64,000 nt of DNA from Williamsia deligens (lineage in GTDB: Bacteria > Actinomycetota > Actinomycetes > Mycobacteriales > Mycobacteriaceae), in the NCBI RefSeq assembly GCF_024171765.1, contig NZ_JAMTCI010000001.1:1589137-1653136 (forward strand), given 5' to 3'. This document shows positions 32,817-42,363 of this stretch, in pieces. How positions within the stretch are numbered: position 1 is the stretch's first letter; each line of letters begins with the position of its first letter. The notes under the pieces were generated by a model. The model ran no database searches. It was not told the DNA's origin and saw only the letters and a program-made list of their open reading frames with translations. The position numbers were made by a program, and so were the translations under genes.

Positions 32817-33836
32817 TCAGCGTGTGACGAAGCCCTGCGAGATCATCCAGTCCCGTGCAACCGTCGCGGGCTCCTCGCCGTCGACGTCGACCTTCCGGTT
32901 CATGGCGGTGATGGCGGGGCTGGTCAGCTTGTCCGACACCGGCGCCATGACCCGCGCGATGTCGGGGTGGTCCAGCGCGTACTGCTTGCGCATGACGATG
33001 GCTGCGTTGTAGTTCGGGAAGAACTTCTTGTCGTCGGTGAGGATCTGCAGGTCGAGCGCCTGGATCCGGCCGTCGGTGGTGAACACCTCGCCGAAGGCGC
33101 ACTGTCCGCCGTTGGAGGTGGCGGAGTAGATGATGCCGGTCTGCAGGATCGAGACCGGAGCCTTCGTCACGGGGAACCCGTACACGCGCGCCATGCCGGG
33201 GAAACCGTCCTGGCGCGAGCGGAACTCGGTCTCGAGACAGGTGCGGGCGGCACCCGGATCGCGGTTGACGAGGGCGGCGTAGTCGCTGAGCGTCTTCACC
33301 CCGGTCTTCTGCACCGTCGCCTTGTTGGCGGCCAGCGCGTAGGTGTTGTTCATCGGCGCGGGCGCGGTCCAGACCAGACCGTTCTTCTTCAGGTCCTCGT
33401 CGCGCACGGCCTCGAACTGCTTGCGCTCGTCCGGGATCGGCTTCTCGTTGCCGAGGTAGTTGATCCACCCGGTGCCGGTGTACTCGTAGGCGACGTCCAC
33501 CTGACCCTCGATCTGCGAGTCACGGGTGGACCGGGACCCGACGATGGAGGTGAGGTCGCGGACGTCCGCGCCGGCCGCCATCAACGAGAACTCGATGATG
33601 TAGCCGAGGATCACCTGCTCGGTGAACTCCTTCGAGCCGACCGTCACCTTGACGCCCTTGAGCGCGGGGATGGGTTTGATGGACCCGGCCTGGACGGTGA
33701 ACGGCGGAGTGCTGCCCGACGCCAGCCCGCACGCAGCGGTGACCGCGATGAGCAGTCCCGACATCGCCAGCAGGACAGCGGTTCTCGCCTGACGCGAGAG
33801 GGTCGCGGGGCTCATACTCCGCGGTGAACCGCTCAT
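32817..33836 (-). CDS. Osmoprotectant ABC transporter substrate-binding lipoprotein
   Basis: Extracytoplasmic ProX/OpuCC-type binding protein for glycine betaine, choline or related solutes. The 339-aa product from ATG 33836 has a lipoprotein signal with lipobox VTAAC (Cys36) and the family core VTVGSKEFTEQVILGYI, VDVAYEYTGTGWINYL, and FTTDGRIQALDLQIL. The start overlaps the upstream permease stop (ATGA). It is last in the operon, which gives the expected set of two permeases, ATPase and binding protein. Solute preference cannot be read from sequence. Confidence 0.92.
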   Translation of the reverse strand: MSGSPRSMSPATLSRQARTAVLLAMSGLLIAVTAACGLASGSTPPFTVQAGSIKPIPALKGVKVTVGSKEFTEQVILGYIIEFSLMAAGADVRDLTSIVGSRSTRDSQIEGQVDVAYEYTGTGWINYLGNEKPIPDERKQFEAVRDEDLKKNGLVWTAPAPMNNTYALAANKATVQKTGVKTLSDYAALVNRDPGAARTCLETEFRSRQDGFPGMARVYGFPVTKAPVSILQTGIIYSATSNGGQCAFGEVFTTDGRIQALDLQILTDDKKFFPNYNAAIVMRKQYALDHPDIARVMAPVSDKLTSPAITAMNRKVDVDGEEPATVARDWMISQGFVTR

Positions 33837-34602
33837 ACTCTCAGTCCTTTCGGTCCCAGCCAGCGTTCGGCGAGGGCGCCGGCCCAGTCGACCATGAGGG
33901 CCAGGCACGCGGCGAGCACGGCACCCAGGATGAGGGCGACGTTGTCACGCAGTTTGTAACCGGTGTCGATGAGGATGCCGAGGCCGCCGGCGTCGACGAG
34001 GAAGCTCAGCGTCGCTGTGCCCACGGCGAGCACCAGCGAGGTGCGCAGACCCGCGAGGATGTAGGGGACCGCCAGAGGGAACTCGAGGCGCCACAGGATC
34101 GACGGCTTCGACATCCCCTGGCCGCGCCCGGCGTCGATGACGGCGCGGTCCACGCTCGCGAACCCGAGCAGCGTGTTGGCCAGGACCGGGAGCAGCGAGT
34201 AGATCGCGATGGGGATCACGCCGATCCAGAAGCCCGTGGTCGCCGTCCAGAGGAACAGCAGCACCAGCAGACCGATGGCCGGTGTGGCCTGACCGATGTT
34301 GGCGATCGCGATGGCCACGGGCGCGAACCGCACCAGCGCCGGTCGGCTGAGGAGGGTCCCGAGCGGCACGGCGATGGCCACCACGATGGCGGCGACCACG
34401 ATGCTGATCACGAGGTGCTGCCAGACCAACGACGCCAGGTTCGACGGGTTGATCGTCTCCTTCTGGGTGGCGGTCAGGCTCTGGGTGAACGCCCAGGCGA
34501 TGACCGCGGCGGCGACGGCCAGGACGATCAGTGGCTGGATCAGCAGCCGGACGCGGCCCTCGGTGTCGACCTCGGCGGCCTGTACCGCCGACATTGTCGC
34601 GG

Positions 34603-34606
<4 letters not shown>
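33833..34606 (-). CDS. Osmoprotectant ABC transporter permease (OpuCB/OpuCD type)
   Basis: The 257-aa product from a GTG at 34606 has about six membrane helices and the EAA-like loop VDRAVIDAGRGQGMSKPSIL that contacts the ATPase, followed by the C-terminal GGLGILIDTGYKL. The GTGA overlap with the ATPase stop and ATGA overlap with the binding-protein start mark tight coupling. The first 35 residues form an N-terminal helix absent from the partner permease at 35781-36431. Confidence 0.92.
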
Positions 34607-35780
<1,174 letters not shown>

Positions 35781-35784
<4 letters not shown>

Positions 35785-36431
35785 GCTGCGAGTCCCTTCG
35801 ATGTGGTGAACCGACCGATCACCTGGTAGATCGCGTCCAGAACGAGAGCCAGCACCACGATGAGGATGGTGCCGGTGAGTGCCATCGGGATGGCGGTGGG
35901 ACTGCCGATGCGGGCGAGTCCCGAGAAGATGAGGTTGCCCAGTCCGGGGCCCTTGGCGTAGGCGGCGATGGCGAGGATGCCCATCGCCATCTGCGAGCTG
36001 ACACGCATGCCGGAGAGGACCGACGGCCACGCCAGTCGCATCTCCACCCGCCACAGGGTCTGCCACCGGGACATCCCGGTCCCTCGTGCCGCGTCGACCA
36101 GGGCCGGGTCGACCGCGGTGAGTCCCACGATCGTGTTCCGGATGATCGGCAGCAGGGAGTAGAGCACCAGCGCGATGACGCTGGGGGTCACGCCGAGGTG
36201 GAAGATCGGGATCAACAACCCGAGCAACGCGAACGACGGGATCGTCAGGATTGCCGACGACAACGAGTTCGCCAGGGACGACGCCGTCGCGTTGCGATAG
36301 GTGAGGACACCGATCGCGACGGCGATGATCGTCGCCAGGATGACGCTCTGCACCACGGCACTGACGTGCTGATAGCTGTCGAACAAGAGTTGTCGTCGAT
36401 GACCGGTGAAGTAGTCCCAGACACTGTCCAC
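35781..36431 (-). CDS. Osmoprotectant ABC transporter permease, first gene of operon
   Basis: The 216-aa product has five or six membrane helices and the family segment IPSFALLGLLIPIFHLGVTP plus the EAA-like loop VDPALVDAARGTGMSRWQTLW. The GTG start at 36431 (DSVWDYFTGHRRQLL) follows a 128-bp divergent gap that must hold the operon promoter. The partner permease later in the operon is longer at the N-terminus, so the pore is probably a heterodimer. Confidence 0.92.
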
Positions 36432-36559
36432 GGGCGCTCCTCGCTGCTGAATACGGCCCGCGCGCCCGACCCGCCGTCTGCTCGACGGGGTGGTCGCAAT
36501 TCGGCTCAGTATGCGCGCAAGGGTTCCGTCACGGCTGATTTAACGGCATACATGCTGGT

Positions 36560-37558
36560 ATGACGGCGATTTTGGAACCCACGACGACCCTGGGCGGCCC
36601 CCGCGCCGCATTCGCCGACCCCCGCGTCCGACTCACGAAGATCGGTCACCATCTCGGCGCCCGCATCGACGGGCTGCACCTCTCGGCGGGCCTGGACGAC
36701 ACCACGGTGGAGGACCTGCGCCGCGCGGTGCTGACCCACAAGGTGGTCATCGTGACCGGCCAGCACCACATCGACGACGACGGGCAGTACGCGTTCGCCG
36801 GCCGGCTCGGGACCCCGACGAAGGCGCACCCCACCGTCCTGTCGCGTGGGGAGGACCTCCTGCCGCTCGAGGGGGCGGCCAACTCGTGGCACACCGATGT
36901 CACCTTCGTCGATCGTGTGCCGAAGATGTCGGTGCTGCGCGCGGTGGTGCAGCCCGAGTACGGCGGCGCGACCATGTGGGCCTCCACCGTCGCCGCCTAC
37001 GCGGCGCTGCCGTTGCCGCTGCGGGTCCTGGCCGACTCGCTGCGGGCGATCCACACCAACGACTACGACTACGCCGAGCACCTCACCGTCGGTGACTCCA
37101 GCGACCCCGCCTACCGCGAGGAGTTCGTGCGCACGGTGTTCCGCACGGAACACCCGGTGGTGCGCGTGCATCCCGAGACCGGGGAACGGGCGCTGACCCT
37201 GGGGCACTTCGTCAGCGGGTTCGCCGGGTTGAAGACGTCGGAGTCCGCCGACATCCTGCGTCTGCTCCAGGCCCGCGTCGAGCGGCCGGACAACACTGTG
37301 CGCTGGAACTGGTCGCCGGGCGACATCGCCATCTGGGACAACCGGTCCACCCAGCACTACGGGGTGGCCGACTTCGGCGGCGCCTACCGCCGGGTGAACC
37401 GCGTGACCCTGGCCGGCGACATCCCCGTCGGTGTCGACGGCCGCCGGTCCACGGTGCTCGCGGGTGACGCCTCGCACTACTCGGTGATCGACGAACCGCA
37501 GGCTCTGCCCGACTTCGTCCCCGCCAGCGACCGCAGCATCTCCGGCCCCGCAGCCTGA
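36560..37558 (+). CDS. TauD/TfdA-family Fe(II)/2-oxoglutarate dioxygenase
   Basis: Non-haem iron oxygenase, likely acting on an alkyl sulfate, sulfonate or similar substrate. The 332-aa product has the iron-binding His111-x-Asp113 in SWHTDVTF, distal His in RSTQHYGV, and the 2-oxoglutarate Arg in AYRRVNRVTLAGD. Similarity in style to the AtsK/Rv3406 alkylsulfatase group suggests sulfur scavenging, but this is inference. It is divergent from the osmoprotectant operon, and a short inverted repeat CATAC-ATGCTG-GTATG (36547-36562) covers its start codon. Confidence 0.85.
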   Translation: MTAILEPTTTLGGPRAAFADPRVRLTKIGHHLGARIDGLHLSAGLDDTTVEDLRRAVLTHKVVIVTGQHHIDDDGQYAFAGRLGTPTKAHPTVLSRGEDLLPLEGAANSWHTDVTFVDRVPKMSVLRAVVQPEYGGATMWASTVAAYAALPLPLRVLADSLRAIHTNDYDYAEHLTVGDSSDPAYREEFVRTVFRTEHPVVRVHPETGERALTLGHFVSGFAGLKTSESADILRLLQARVERPDNTVRWNWSPGDIAIWDNRSTQHYGVADFGGAYRRVNRVTLAGDIPVGVDGRRSTVLAGDASHYSVIDEPQALPDFVPASDRSISGPAA

Positions 37559-37601
37559 GGTAGGCGCCCGGGTCGAAGACCCGATCCCTCGGTAGGGGCT
37601 G

Positions 37602-37622
37602 ACGACACTGCATTAGTGTCGT
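37602..37622. terminator. Hairpin between dioxygenase and diguanylate cyclase genes
   Basis: Perfect 8-bp arms ACGACACT and AGTGTCGT flank a 5-nt loop GCATT. It lies 44 nt after the dioxygenase stop and 37 nt before the cyclase start. It has no T-tract, so it could be a terminator or an operator. Confidence 0.45.
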
Positions 37623-37658
37623 ACGCCACAGGGGTTGCCGACCGGGGATGAGTGATCG

Positions 37659-38705
37659 ATGCGAGATCCACGTCGCACGCCGCCCGTGGCCCGTCGTGAA
37701 TCGCGTGTCGAGGCCGTCTCTCGCTACACGATCGGCGCCGCCGCGGCGAACTTCGCCCTGCTCGCGTACCTGACGCGGATCTACACCCACAGCCCGGCGT
37801 GGCTGGATCTCGTGGTGATCGCGTTCGGCACCGCGTCGCTGATCACGGCGGTCGTCTGGATCACGACACGGTGGCTGTTGAGTCCGCGCGGGCTGCGGGT
37901 GTTCATCGTCTTCGCCGACGTCGGGACGTCGGTCGTGCTCACCGGTATCCAACCGGTCGCCGACTCGGTGATCGGCTGCGCGATGTTCGGTGTCATCGGA
38001 CTCATGGCGGTGTTCTTCCTCCCGCGGCCGTGGCTCGTGACGCACACGCTGTACGCGGCCGCCGTCACCGTCGCGTTCTCGGGCGCGGCCATCGTGGACG
38101 GCGCCGGGGTCGTCTACGTCATCGTCCGCGCCGACGTGGTCCTGGCCGTCGTCATCGCGCCGATCCTCACCGTCGAGCTCGCCTGGCGGACCATGCGGGA
38201 GCGGGCGGTGCTGGCGTCGACCGATCCGCTCACCGGTGTGCGCAACCTGCGCGGGATGTGGCAGGCGATGATCCCGATGGTCGCCCGGTCGGCGCGCGAC
38301 GGGCAGTCGGTCGCCGTCGCCGTCGCCGACATCGACGGGTTCAAGTCGGTCAACGACGACTTCGGGCACGACGTCGGCGACGAGGTGATCCGGCACGTCG
38401 CCAACGAGCTGACCGCCCACGTCGGGGACCTCGGGATCGTCGCCCGCAGTGGGGGCGAGGAGTTCACCATCGCGCTCATCCACGACGACGCCGAGGTGAT
38501 CTGCCGGCGCGCCCACACCATCCCCACCCGACTGTCGGGCGGGGTCGACGCCCCGACCGTGACCCTGAGCATCGGGGTCACGTTCGTCTCGCACGAGCCC
38601 TCGGGGACACCCCGCGAGACGGCCCGTGCCGCGCACCGTCAGGCTGATCAGGTGATGTACGAGCAGAAGCGTGCGGGTGGCAACGGGGTCCGGGTGCGGC
38701 GGTGA
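37659..38705 (+). CDS. Membrane diguanylate cyclase (GGDEF domain)
   Basis: Makes cyclic di-GMP from two GTP. The 348-aa product has about six membrane helices (residues about 25-180) and a C-terminal GGDEF domain with DPLTGVRNLRGM, the metal-binding VADIDGFKSVNDDFGHDVGD, and active-site SGGEEF. The inhibitory RxxD I-site is missing (residues at those positions are Gly), so product inhibition is unlikely. The last codons overlap ligB by 4 nt (GTGA), an unusual pairing of signalling and DNA ligation genes. Confidence 0.9.
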   Translation: MRDPRRTPPVARRESRVEAVSRYTIGAAAANFALLAYLTRIYTHSPAWLDLVVIAFGTASLITAVVWITTRWLLSPRGLRVFIVFADVGTSVVLTGIQPVADSVIGCAMFGVIGLMAVFFLPRPWLVTHTLYAAAVTVAFSGAAIVDGAGVVYVIVRADVVLAVVIAPILTVELAWRTMRERAVLASTDPLTGVRNLRGMWQAMIPMVARSARDGQSVAVAVADIDGFKSVNDDFGHDVGDEVIRHVANELTAHVGDLGIVARSGGEEFTIALIHDDAEVICRRAHTIPTRLSGGVDAPTVTLSIGVTFVSHEPSGTPRETARAAHRQADQVMYEQKRAGGNGVRVRR

Positions 38706-40210
38706 CCCTGCTCGCGTCGATCGTCCAGGCCTCGGAGCGGGTCGGCTCGACGCGGTCGCGCAAGACGAAGACCGCCGAGCTGGCGGCGGTCCTGACGTCG
38801 GCCGGGCGCGACGAGATCCTCCCGGTCGTCGCCTGGCTGGCCGGGGAGCCGCGGCAGGGGCGGATCGGGATCGGGTGGCGCACCCTCTCGTCGGCGCGTC
38901 CGGAACCCGCGGCGCAGCCGTCGCTGAGCGTCGGCGAGGTCGATGCAGCTCTCACCGAGCTGACGACCATCTCCGGTTCCGGGTCCGCCGCCCGCCGCCA
39001 GGCCGCCCTCGCCGCGCTCCTCGGTGCCGCGACAGGCCCTGAGCAGCAGTTCCTCGTCCGTCTCATCACCGGGGAGCTGCGGCAGGGCGCGCTCGAGGGC
39101 GTCATGACCGAGGCGATCGCCGCGGCGTCGGGTGTCGACGCCGCCGTCGTACGCCGCGCGGTGATGTTGTCCGGTGACCTCGCGGCGACGGCAGCCGAGG
39201 CGATGACCGGGGGCGCGGATGCGCTGGGGGCCGTGGGCCTGCAGGTGGGACGGCCGATCCGCCCGATGCTCGCCTCGCCCGGGTCCACCATGGACGAGGC
39301 GGTCACCGCGCTCGGGCCCGACATCGTCGTCGAGTACAAGCTCGACGGTGCGCGGATCCAGGTGCACCGGTCCGGCGACGACGTCGTGATCGTCACCCGG
39401 ACGCTGCGGGACATCACCGCGTCGGTCCCCGAACTGGTCGAGCTGGTCCGGGGGTTGCCCTGCGACTCGGTCGTCCTCGACGGCGAGACCCTGGCGCTGG
39501 CGGACTCGGGACGTCCGCGTCCGTTCCAGGAGACGATGAGCCGGTTCGGCTCGGCCGAGGGCGACCTGTTGCTGTCGCCGTGGTTCTTCGACTGTCTCCA
39601 CCTCGACGGAGTCGACCTCCTCGACGCGCCGCTGGAGGAACGGCTCGAAGCCCTCGAACGCGTGGCCGGGGCGCACCGGATCCCGTCGGTGATGCGGCCG
39701 GACGCGGAGCAGGCGGCCGCGCATCTCGACGCGGCTCTGGCCGCCGGGCACGAGGGCGCGATGGTGAAGGACCTCGCGTCGCCCTACAGCGCCGGCCGAC
39801 GGGGGAAGAGCTGGCAGAAGATCAAACCCGAACACACCCTGGACCTCGTGGTGATCGCGGTGGAGTGGGGGAGCGGCCGACGGTCCGGGTGGCTGTCGAA
39901 CCTGCACCTCGGTGCCCGCGATCCTGACGGCGGTCCGCCGATCATGGTCGGCAAGACGTTCAAGGGACTGACCGACGAGCTGTTGCGGTGGCAGACCGAG
40001 GAGTTCCCCCGGTACGAGACGCACCGCGACGCCCACACCGTGTACCTGCGCCCCGAGATCGTCGTGGAGATCGAACTCGACGGCGCGCAGACGTCGTCGC
40101 GCTACCCCGGGGGTGTGGCCCTGCGGTTCGCTCGGGTGTTGCGGTACCGGCCGGACAAGACCCCCGCCGAGGCGGACACCGTGGACACCGTCCGCGCGAT
40201 GCGCCTCTAG
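38702..40210 (+). CDS. ligB: ATP-dependent DNA ligase LigB
   Basis: Seals DNA nicks using ATP, supplementary to NAD-dependent LigA. The 502-aa product has an N-terminal alpha-helical DNA-binding domain (about 1-180), the adenylation motif EYKLDGARIQVH with Lys213, then motif III/IIIa FFDCLHLDG, motif IV EGAMVKD and motif V SWQKIKPEH, and a C-terminal OB fold. Length and motif spacing match mycobacterial LigB (Rv3062). The GTG at 38702 overlaps the cyclase gene. It converges with the barstar gene, sharing 4 bp. Confidence 0.95.
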   Translation: MTLLASIVQASERVGSTRSRKTKTAELAAVLTSAGRDEILPVVAWLAGEPRQGRIGIGWRTLSSARPEPAAQPSLSVGEVDAALTELTTISGSGSAARRQAALAALLGAATGPEQQFLVRLITGELRQGALEGVMTEAIAAASGVDAAVVRRAVMLSGDLAATAAEAMTGGADALGAVGLQVGRPIRPMLASPGSTMDEAVTALGPDIVVEYKLDGARIQVHRSGDDVVIVTRTLRDITASVPELVELVRGLPCDSVVLDGETLALADSGRPRPFQETMSRFGSAEGDLLLSPWFFDCLHLDGVDLLDAPLEERLEALERVAGAHRIPSVMRPDAEQAAAHLDAALAAGHEGAMVKDLASPYSAGRRGKSWQKIKPEHTLDLVVIAVEWGSGRRSGWLSNLHLGARDPDGGPPIMVGKTFKGLTDELLRWQTEEFPRYETHRDAHTVYLRPEIVVEIELDGAQTSSRYPGGVALRFARVLRYRPDKTPAEADTVDTVRAMRL

Positions 40211-40476
40211 CGCAGGTGCAGGGGGACGCCCTCGTCGGCGAAGACCGCGACGATCTCGTCGAAGCGGTCCAGATGCTCACGGACACCGGCCGATCCGGTC
40301 AGCTCGAACTCGAACGCCTCGTCGGCGGGTGTGCCGTAGCCGCCGCGGAGACAGTCGGCGAGCGCGTCGAGATTGGTGCCGAAGTACCCGCCGGGACCGC
40401 CCACGGCTCGGCCGATCTCGTCGTAGAAGTCCTGCATGGACGAGACGGCGGCGCCGTCGATCCGATAGGTGATCAC
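40207..40476 (-). CDS. Barstar-family ribonuclease inhibitor
   Basis: The 89-aa acidic product (MITYRIDGAAVSSMQDFYDE, FGTNLDALADCLRGGYG, then FELTGSAGVREHLDRFDEI) is a barstar-fold protein. It binds and inactivates the secreted RNase encoded 18 bp upstream before export. The helix-loop with Asp/Asn in FGTNLDALADCLRGG is the enzyme-binding region of the family. RNase first and inhibitor second in one operon is the arrangement seen in Streptomyces. Confidence 0.9.
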   Translation of the reverse strand: MITYRIDGAAVSSMQDFYDEIGRAVGGPGGYFGTNLDALADCLRGGYGTPADEAFEFELTGSAGVREHLDRFDEIVAVFADEGVPLHLR

Positions 40477-40494
40477 GGGACGAGTTCTACCCGA

Positions 40495-40890
40495 TCAGTA
40501 GTTCGCGTCGCGGATCTCGCAGAACGAGCCGTAGTGGTCGCCGGTGTAGTAGTAGTGCGCCGGATGGGTGAGAGGTGTTCCGCCCGTGACGATCCGGCGG
40601 GCTCCTCGGGTGCTCGCACCGGGGGTGATGACCGTGTACTCGTGGTAGTACCCCGATGCGGCCGACGGCAGCACGCCCTCGCGGTTGGAGAACACGACGT
40701 TGTCGTTGTTCGGGTACGGGAACGGCCCGCCCGAGTGGATGAGGTCGACGGTGTCGGTCGCCTGGGCCGGCAGCGATGACAGGGAGCAGGACGAGATGGC
40801 GGCGTCGGCCGTGGCCGGCGTCGCGAGAGCCAGTGCGCCGGTGGCGAACACGGCGGCCGCCGCGGCGGTGATCCTCTTCTTCGTGAGCAT
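40495..40890 (-). CDS. Secreted guanyl-specific ribonuclease (RNase Sa-like)
   Basis: Extracellular endoribonuclease cutting RNA after guanine. The 131-aa precursor has a Sec signal (MLTKKRITAAAAAVFATGAL, cleavage after about residue 30). The mature part aligns closely with RNase Sa: TDTVDLIHSGGPFPYPNND, NREGVLP, and YYHEYTVITPGASTRGARRI. Catalytic residues are Glu84, Arg95 and His119 (in TGDHYG). Cys35 and Cys124 correspond to the RNase Sa disulfide. It is followed by its barstar. Likely roles are nutrient scavenging or competition. Confidence 0.93.
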   Translation of the reverse strand: MLTKKRITAAAAAVFATGALALATPATADAAISSCSLSSLPAQATDTVDLIHSGGPFPYPNNDNVVFSNREGVLPSAASGYYHEYTVITPGASTRGARRIVTGGTPLTHPAHYYYTGDHYGSFCEIRDANY

Positions 40891-40956
40891 GCGTAAGGAT
40901 TACCGGGTGGGTGTGGCCGTCCGGTCAACCGTGGGTGAACACCGGGTGGGGAATGC

Positions 40957-41859
40957 TCAGTCCCGGTGTGCCGTGACGATGCGGACCTTGCCGATCATGG
41001 CCGAGTACTGCGCGTCGGAGGTGATCCCGGTGCCGCGACCGTGCTCGCCGAGCACGGACACCACCGACTCCGACGACGCCGTCCAGCCGTTGTCGGCGAG
41101 CCACGCCTGGGCGTCGAACTCACCGGTGTCGAGGAACAGGTCCTCCACGGAGACCCCGAAACCCGACGCGTCGACGTCGAAGTCGGCCGGCGTGATGGGG
41201 CCGCTGGTGGTGTCGAGCATGACGACACTGCCGCTCGGTGCGACCGAGGTGATCGTCGACAGCAGCCGCTCCTGGTCCGCCGGGCGGAGGTAGGGAAGCA
41301 GGCCCTCGGCCAACCAGAAGGTGGGGACGTCGTCAGCGAGACCCGACCCGCGCAGGGCCGACAGCCAGTCGTCACGGAGATCGCACGCGACCGACACCCG
41401 CGTCGCCGACGGTCGTGCGCCGACCGCGTCGAGCACCTCGTCCTTGAAACCGATGACGGCGGGCTGATCGACCTCGAACACCGTCGTGCCCGGCGCCCAC
41501 TCGATCCGCGCCGCCCGCGCGTCGAGTCCGCTGGCGAGCAGCACCAGCTGGCGACACCGTCCGGCGTTGGCCGCGCGGATCTCCTCGTCGATGCGCAGCG
41601 TCCGGGCGGCCATCATGTCGGCCAGGAACTCCAGCGACCGGCTCATCGTCGGATCGTCCTGGGCGCGGTGCGCGACGGCGTCGGGCGCCAGATCGTCCTC
41701 ACCGGCCGCCACCACGAGCGCCTCGGCGAACGGGTCGTCGATCAGTGCGTCAGCGCGCCGTGACTCGATGGCCCGACCGAGCGCCACCAGCAGCGCGGTC
41801 CGACCGACGCTGGAGGTGATCGTCCACTGGTCGCCGTCCGAACGCTGGTTTGTTTGCAT
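40957..41859 (-). CDS. SAM-dependent methyltransferase, TIGR00027 family
   Basis: The 300-aa product belongs to the mycobacterial-expanded family of putative leucine carboxyl-type methyltransferases. Key segments are SVGRTALLVALGRAIES, DDPFAEALV, the SAM-binding LVLLASGLDARAARIEW with FEVDQPAVI, and TFWLAEGLLPYL. Substrates for the family are mostly unknown (some act on p-coumarate-like or phthiocerol-related compounds). It starts 9 nt after the yccF stop, so the two are probably co-transcribed. Confidence 0.88.
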   Translation of the reverse strand: MQTNQRSDGDQWTITSSVGRTALLVALGRAIESRRADALIDDPFAEALVVAAGEDDLAPDAVAHRAQDDPTMSRSLEFLADMMAARTLRIDEEIRAANAGRCRQLVLLASGLDARAARIEWAPGTTVFEVDQPAVIGFKDEVLDAVGARPSATRVSVACDLRDDWLSALRGSGLADDVPTFWLAEGLLPYLRPADQERLLSTITSVAPSGSVVMLDTTSGPITPADFDVDASGFGVSVEDLFLDTGEFDAQAWLADNGWTASSESVVSVLGEHGRGTGITSDAQYSAMIGKVRIVTAHRD

Positions 41860-41868
41860 CCCTAAAGG

Positions 41869-42288
41869 TTAGCGACGGGGAGGAGGCACCGCCACGTATG
41901 CGCTTCCGTCGACCATGCGTGCGTCGACGACCCGCGCGCCCAGGGGGAGGAGCGAGACGGGGACGAGCTTGAAGTTGGCGACCCCCAGCGGGATGCCGAT
42001 GATCGTCAGACACAGGAGCACCCCGGTGACGATGTGACCGATGGCGAGCCAGACGCCCGCGACGACGAGCCAGACGATGTTCCCGATGGCCGACGCGACC
42101 CCGGCGGACGGGTCGCGGACCACCGTCCGCCCGAACGGCCACAGGGCGTAGGCGCCGATACGGAACGCCGCGATCCCGAACGGGATCGTGATGATGAGGA
42201 CGCAACACAGGATCCCGGCGAGGAAGTAGCCGATCGCCATCCACAGCCCGCAGAGCACCAGCCAGATGATGTTGAGAAGTGTCCTCAT
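41869..42288 (-). CDS. YccF-domain membrane protein
   Basis: The 139-aa product has two near-identical YccF repeats, each with one or two membrane helices: MRTLLNIIWLVLCGLWMAIG then FGIAAFRIGAYALWPFGRTV, and IGNIVWLVVAGVWLAIGHIV then LGVANFKLVPVSLLPLGARV. Function of YccF is unknown. The start is the family N-terminus MRTLLNIIW at 42288. A palindrome lies in the 75-bp gap shared with the divergent SDR gene. Confidence 0.9.
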   Translation of the reverse strand: MRTLLNIIWLVLCGLWMAIGYFLAGILCCVLIITIPFGIAAFRIGAYALWPFGRTVVRDPSAGVASAIGNIVWLVVAGVWLAIGHIVTGVLLCLTIIGIPLGVANFKLVPVSLLPLGARVVDARMVDGSAYVAVPPPRR

Positions 42289-42322
42289 GTCGACATTCTG
42301 CCCCGCACGGGAGCCGGGCGGT

Positions 42323-42342
42323 CTGACACGAGGTCGTGTCAG
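42323..42342. promoter_or_regulatory. Perfect palindrome in yccF-SDR divergent promoter
   Basis: CTGACACGA-GG-TCGTGTCAG has 9-bp perfect arms. It sits midway between the divergent yccF (42288) and SDR (42364) starts, an ideal operator position for a TetR-type dimer. No regulator gene is adjacent. Confidence 0.6.
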
Positions 42343-42363
42343 CCCGTGCTCTACCGTCATCGC

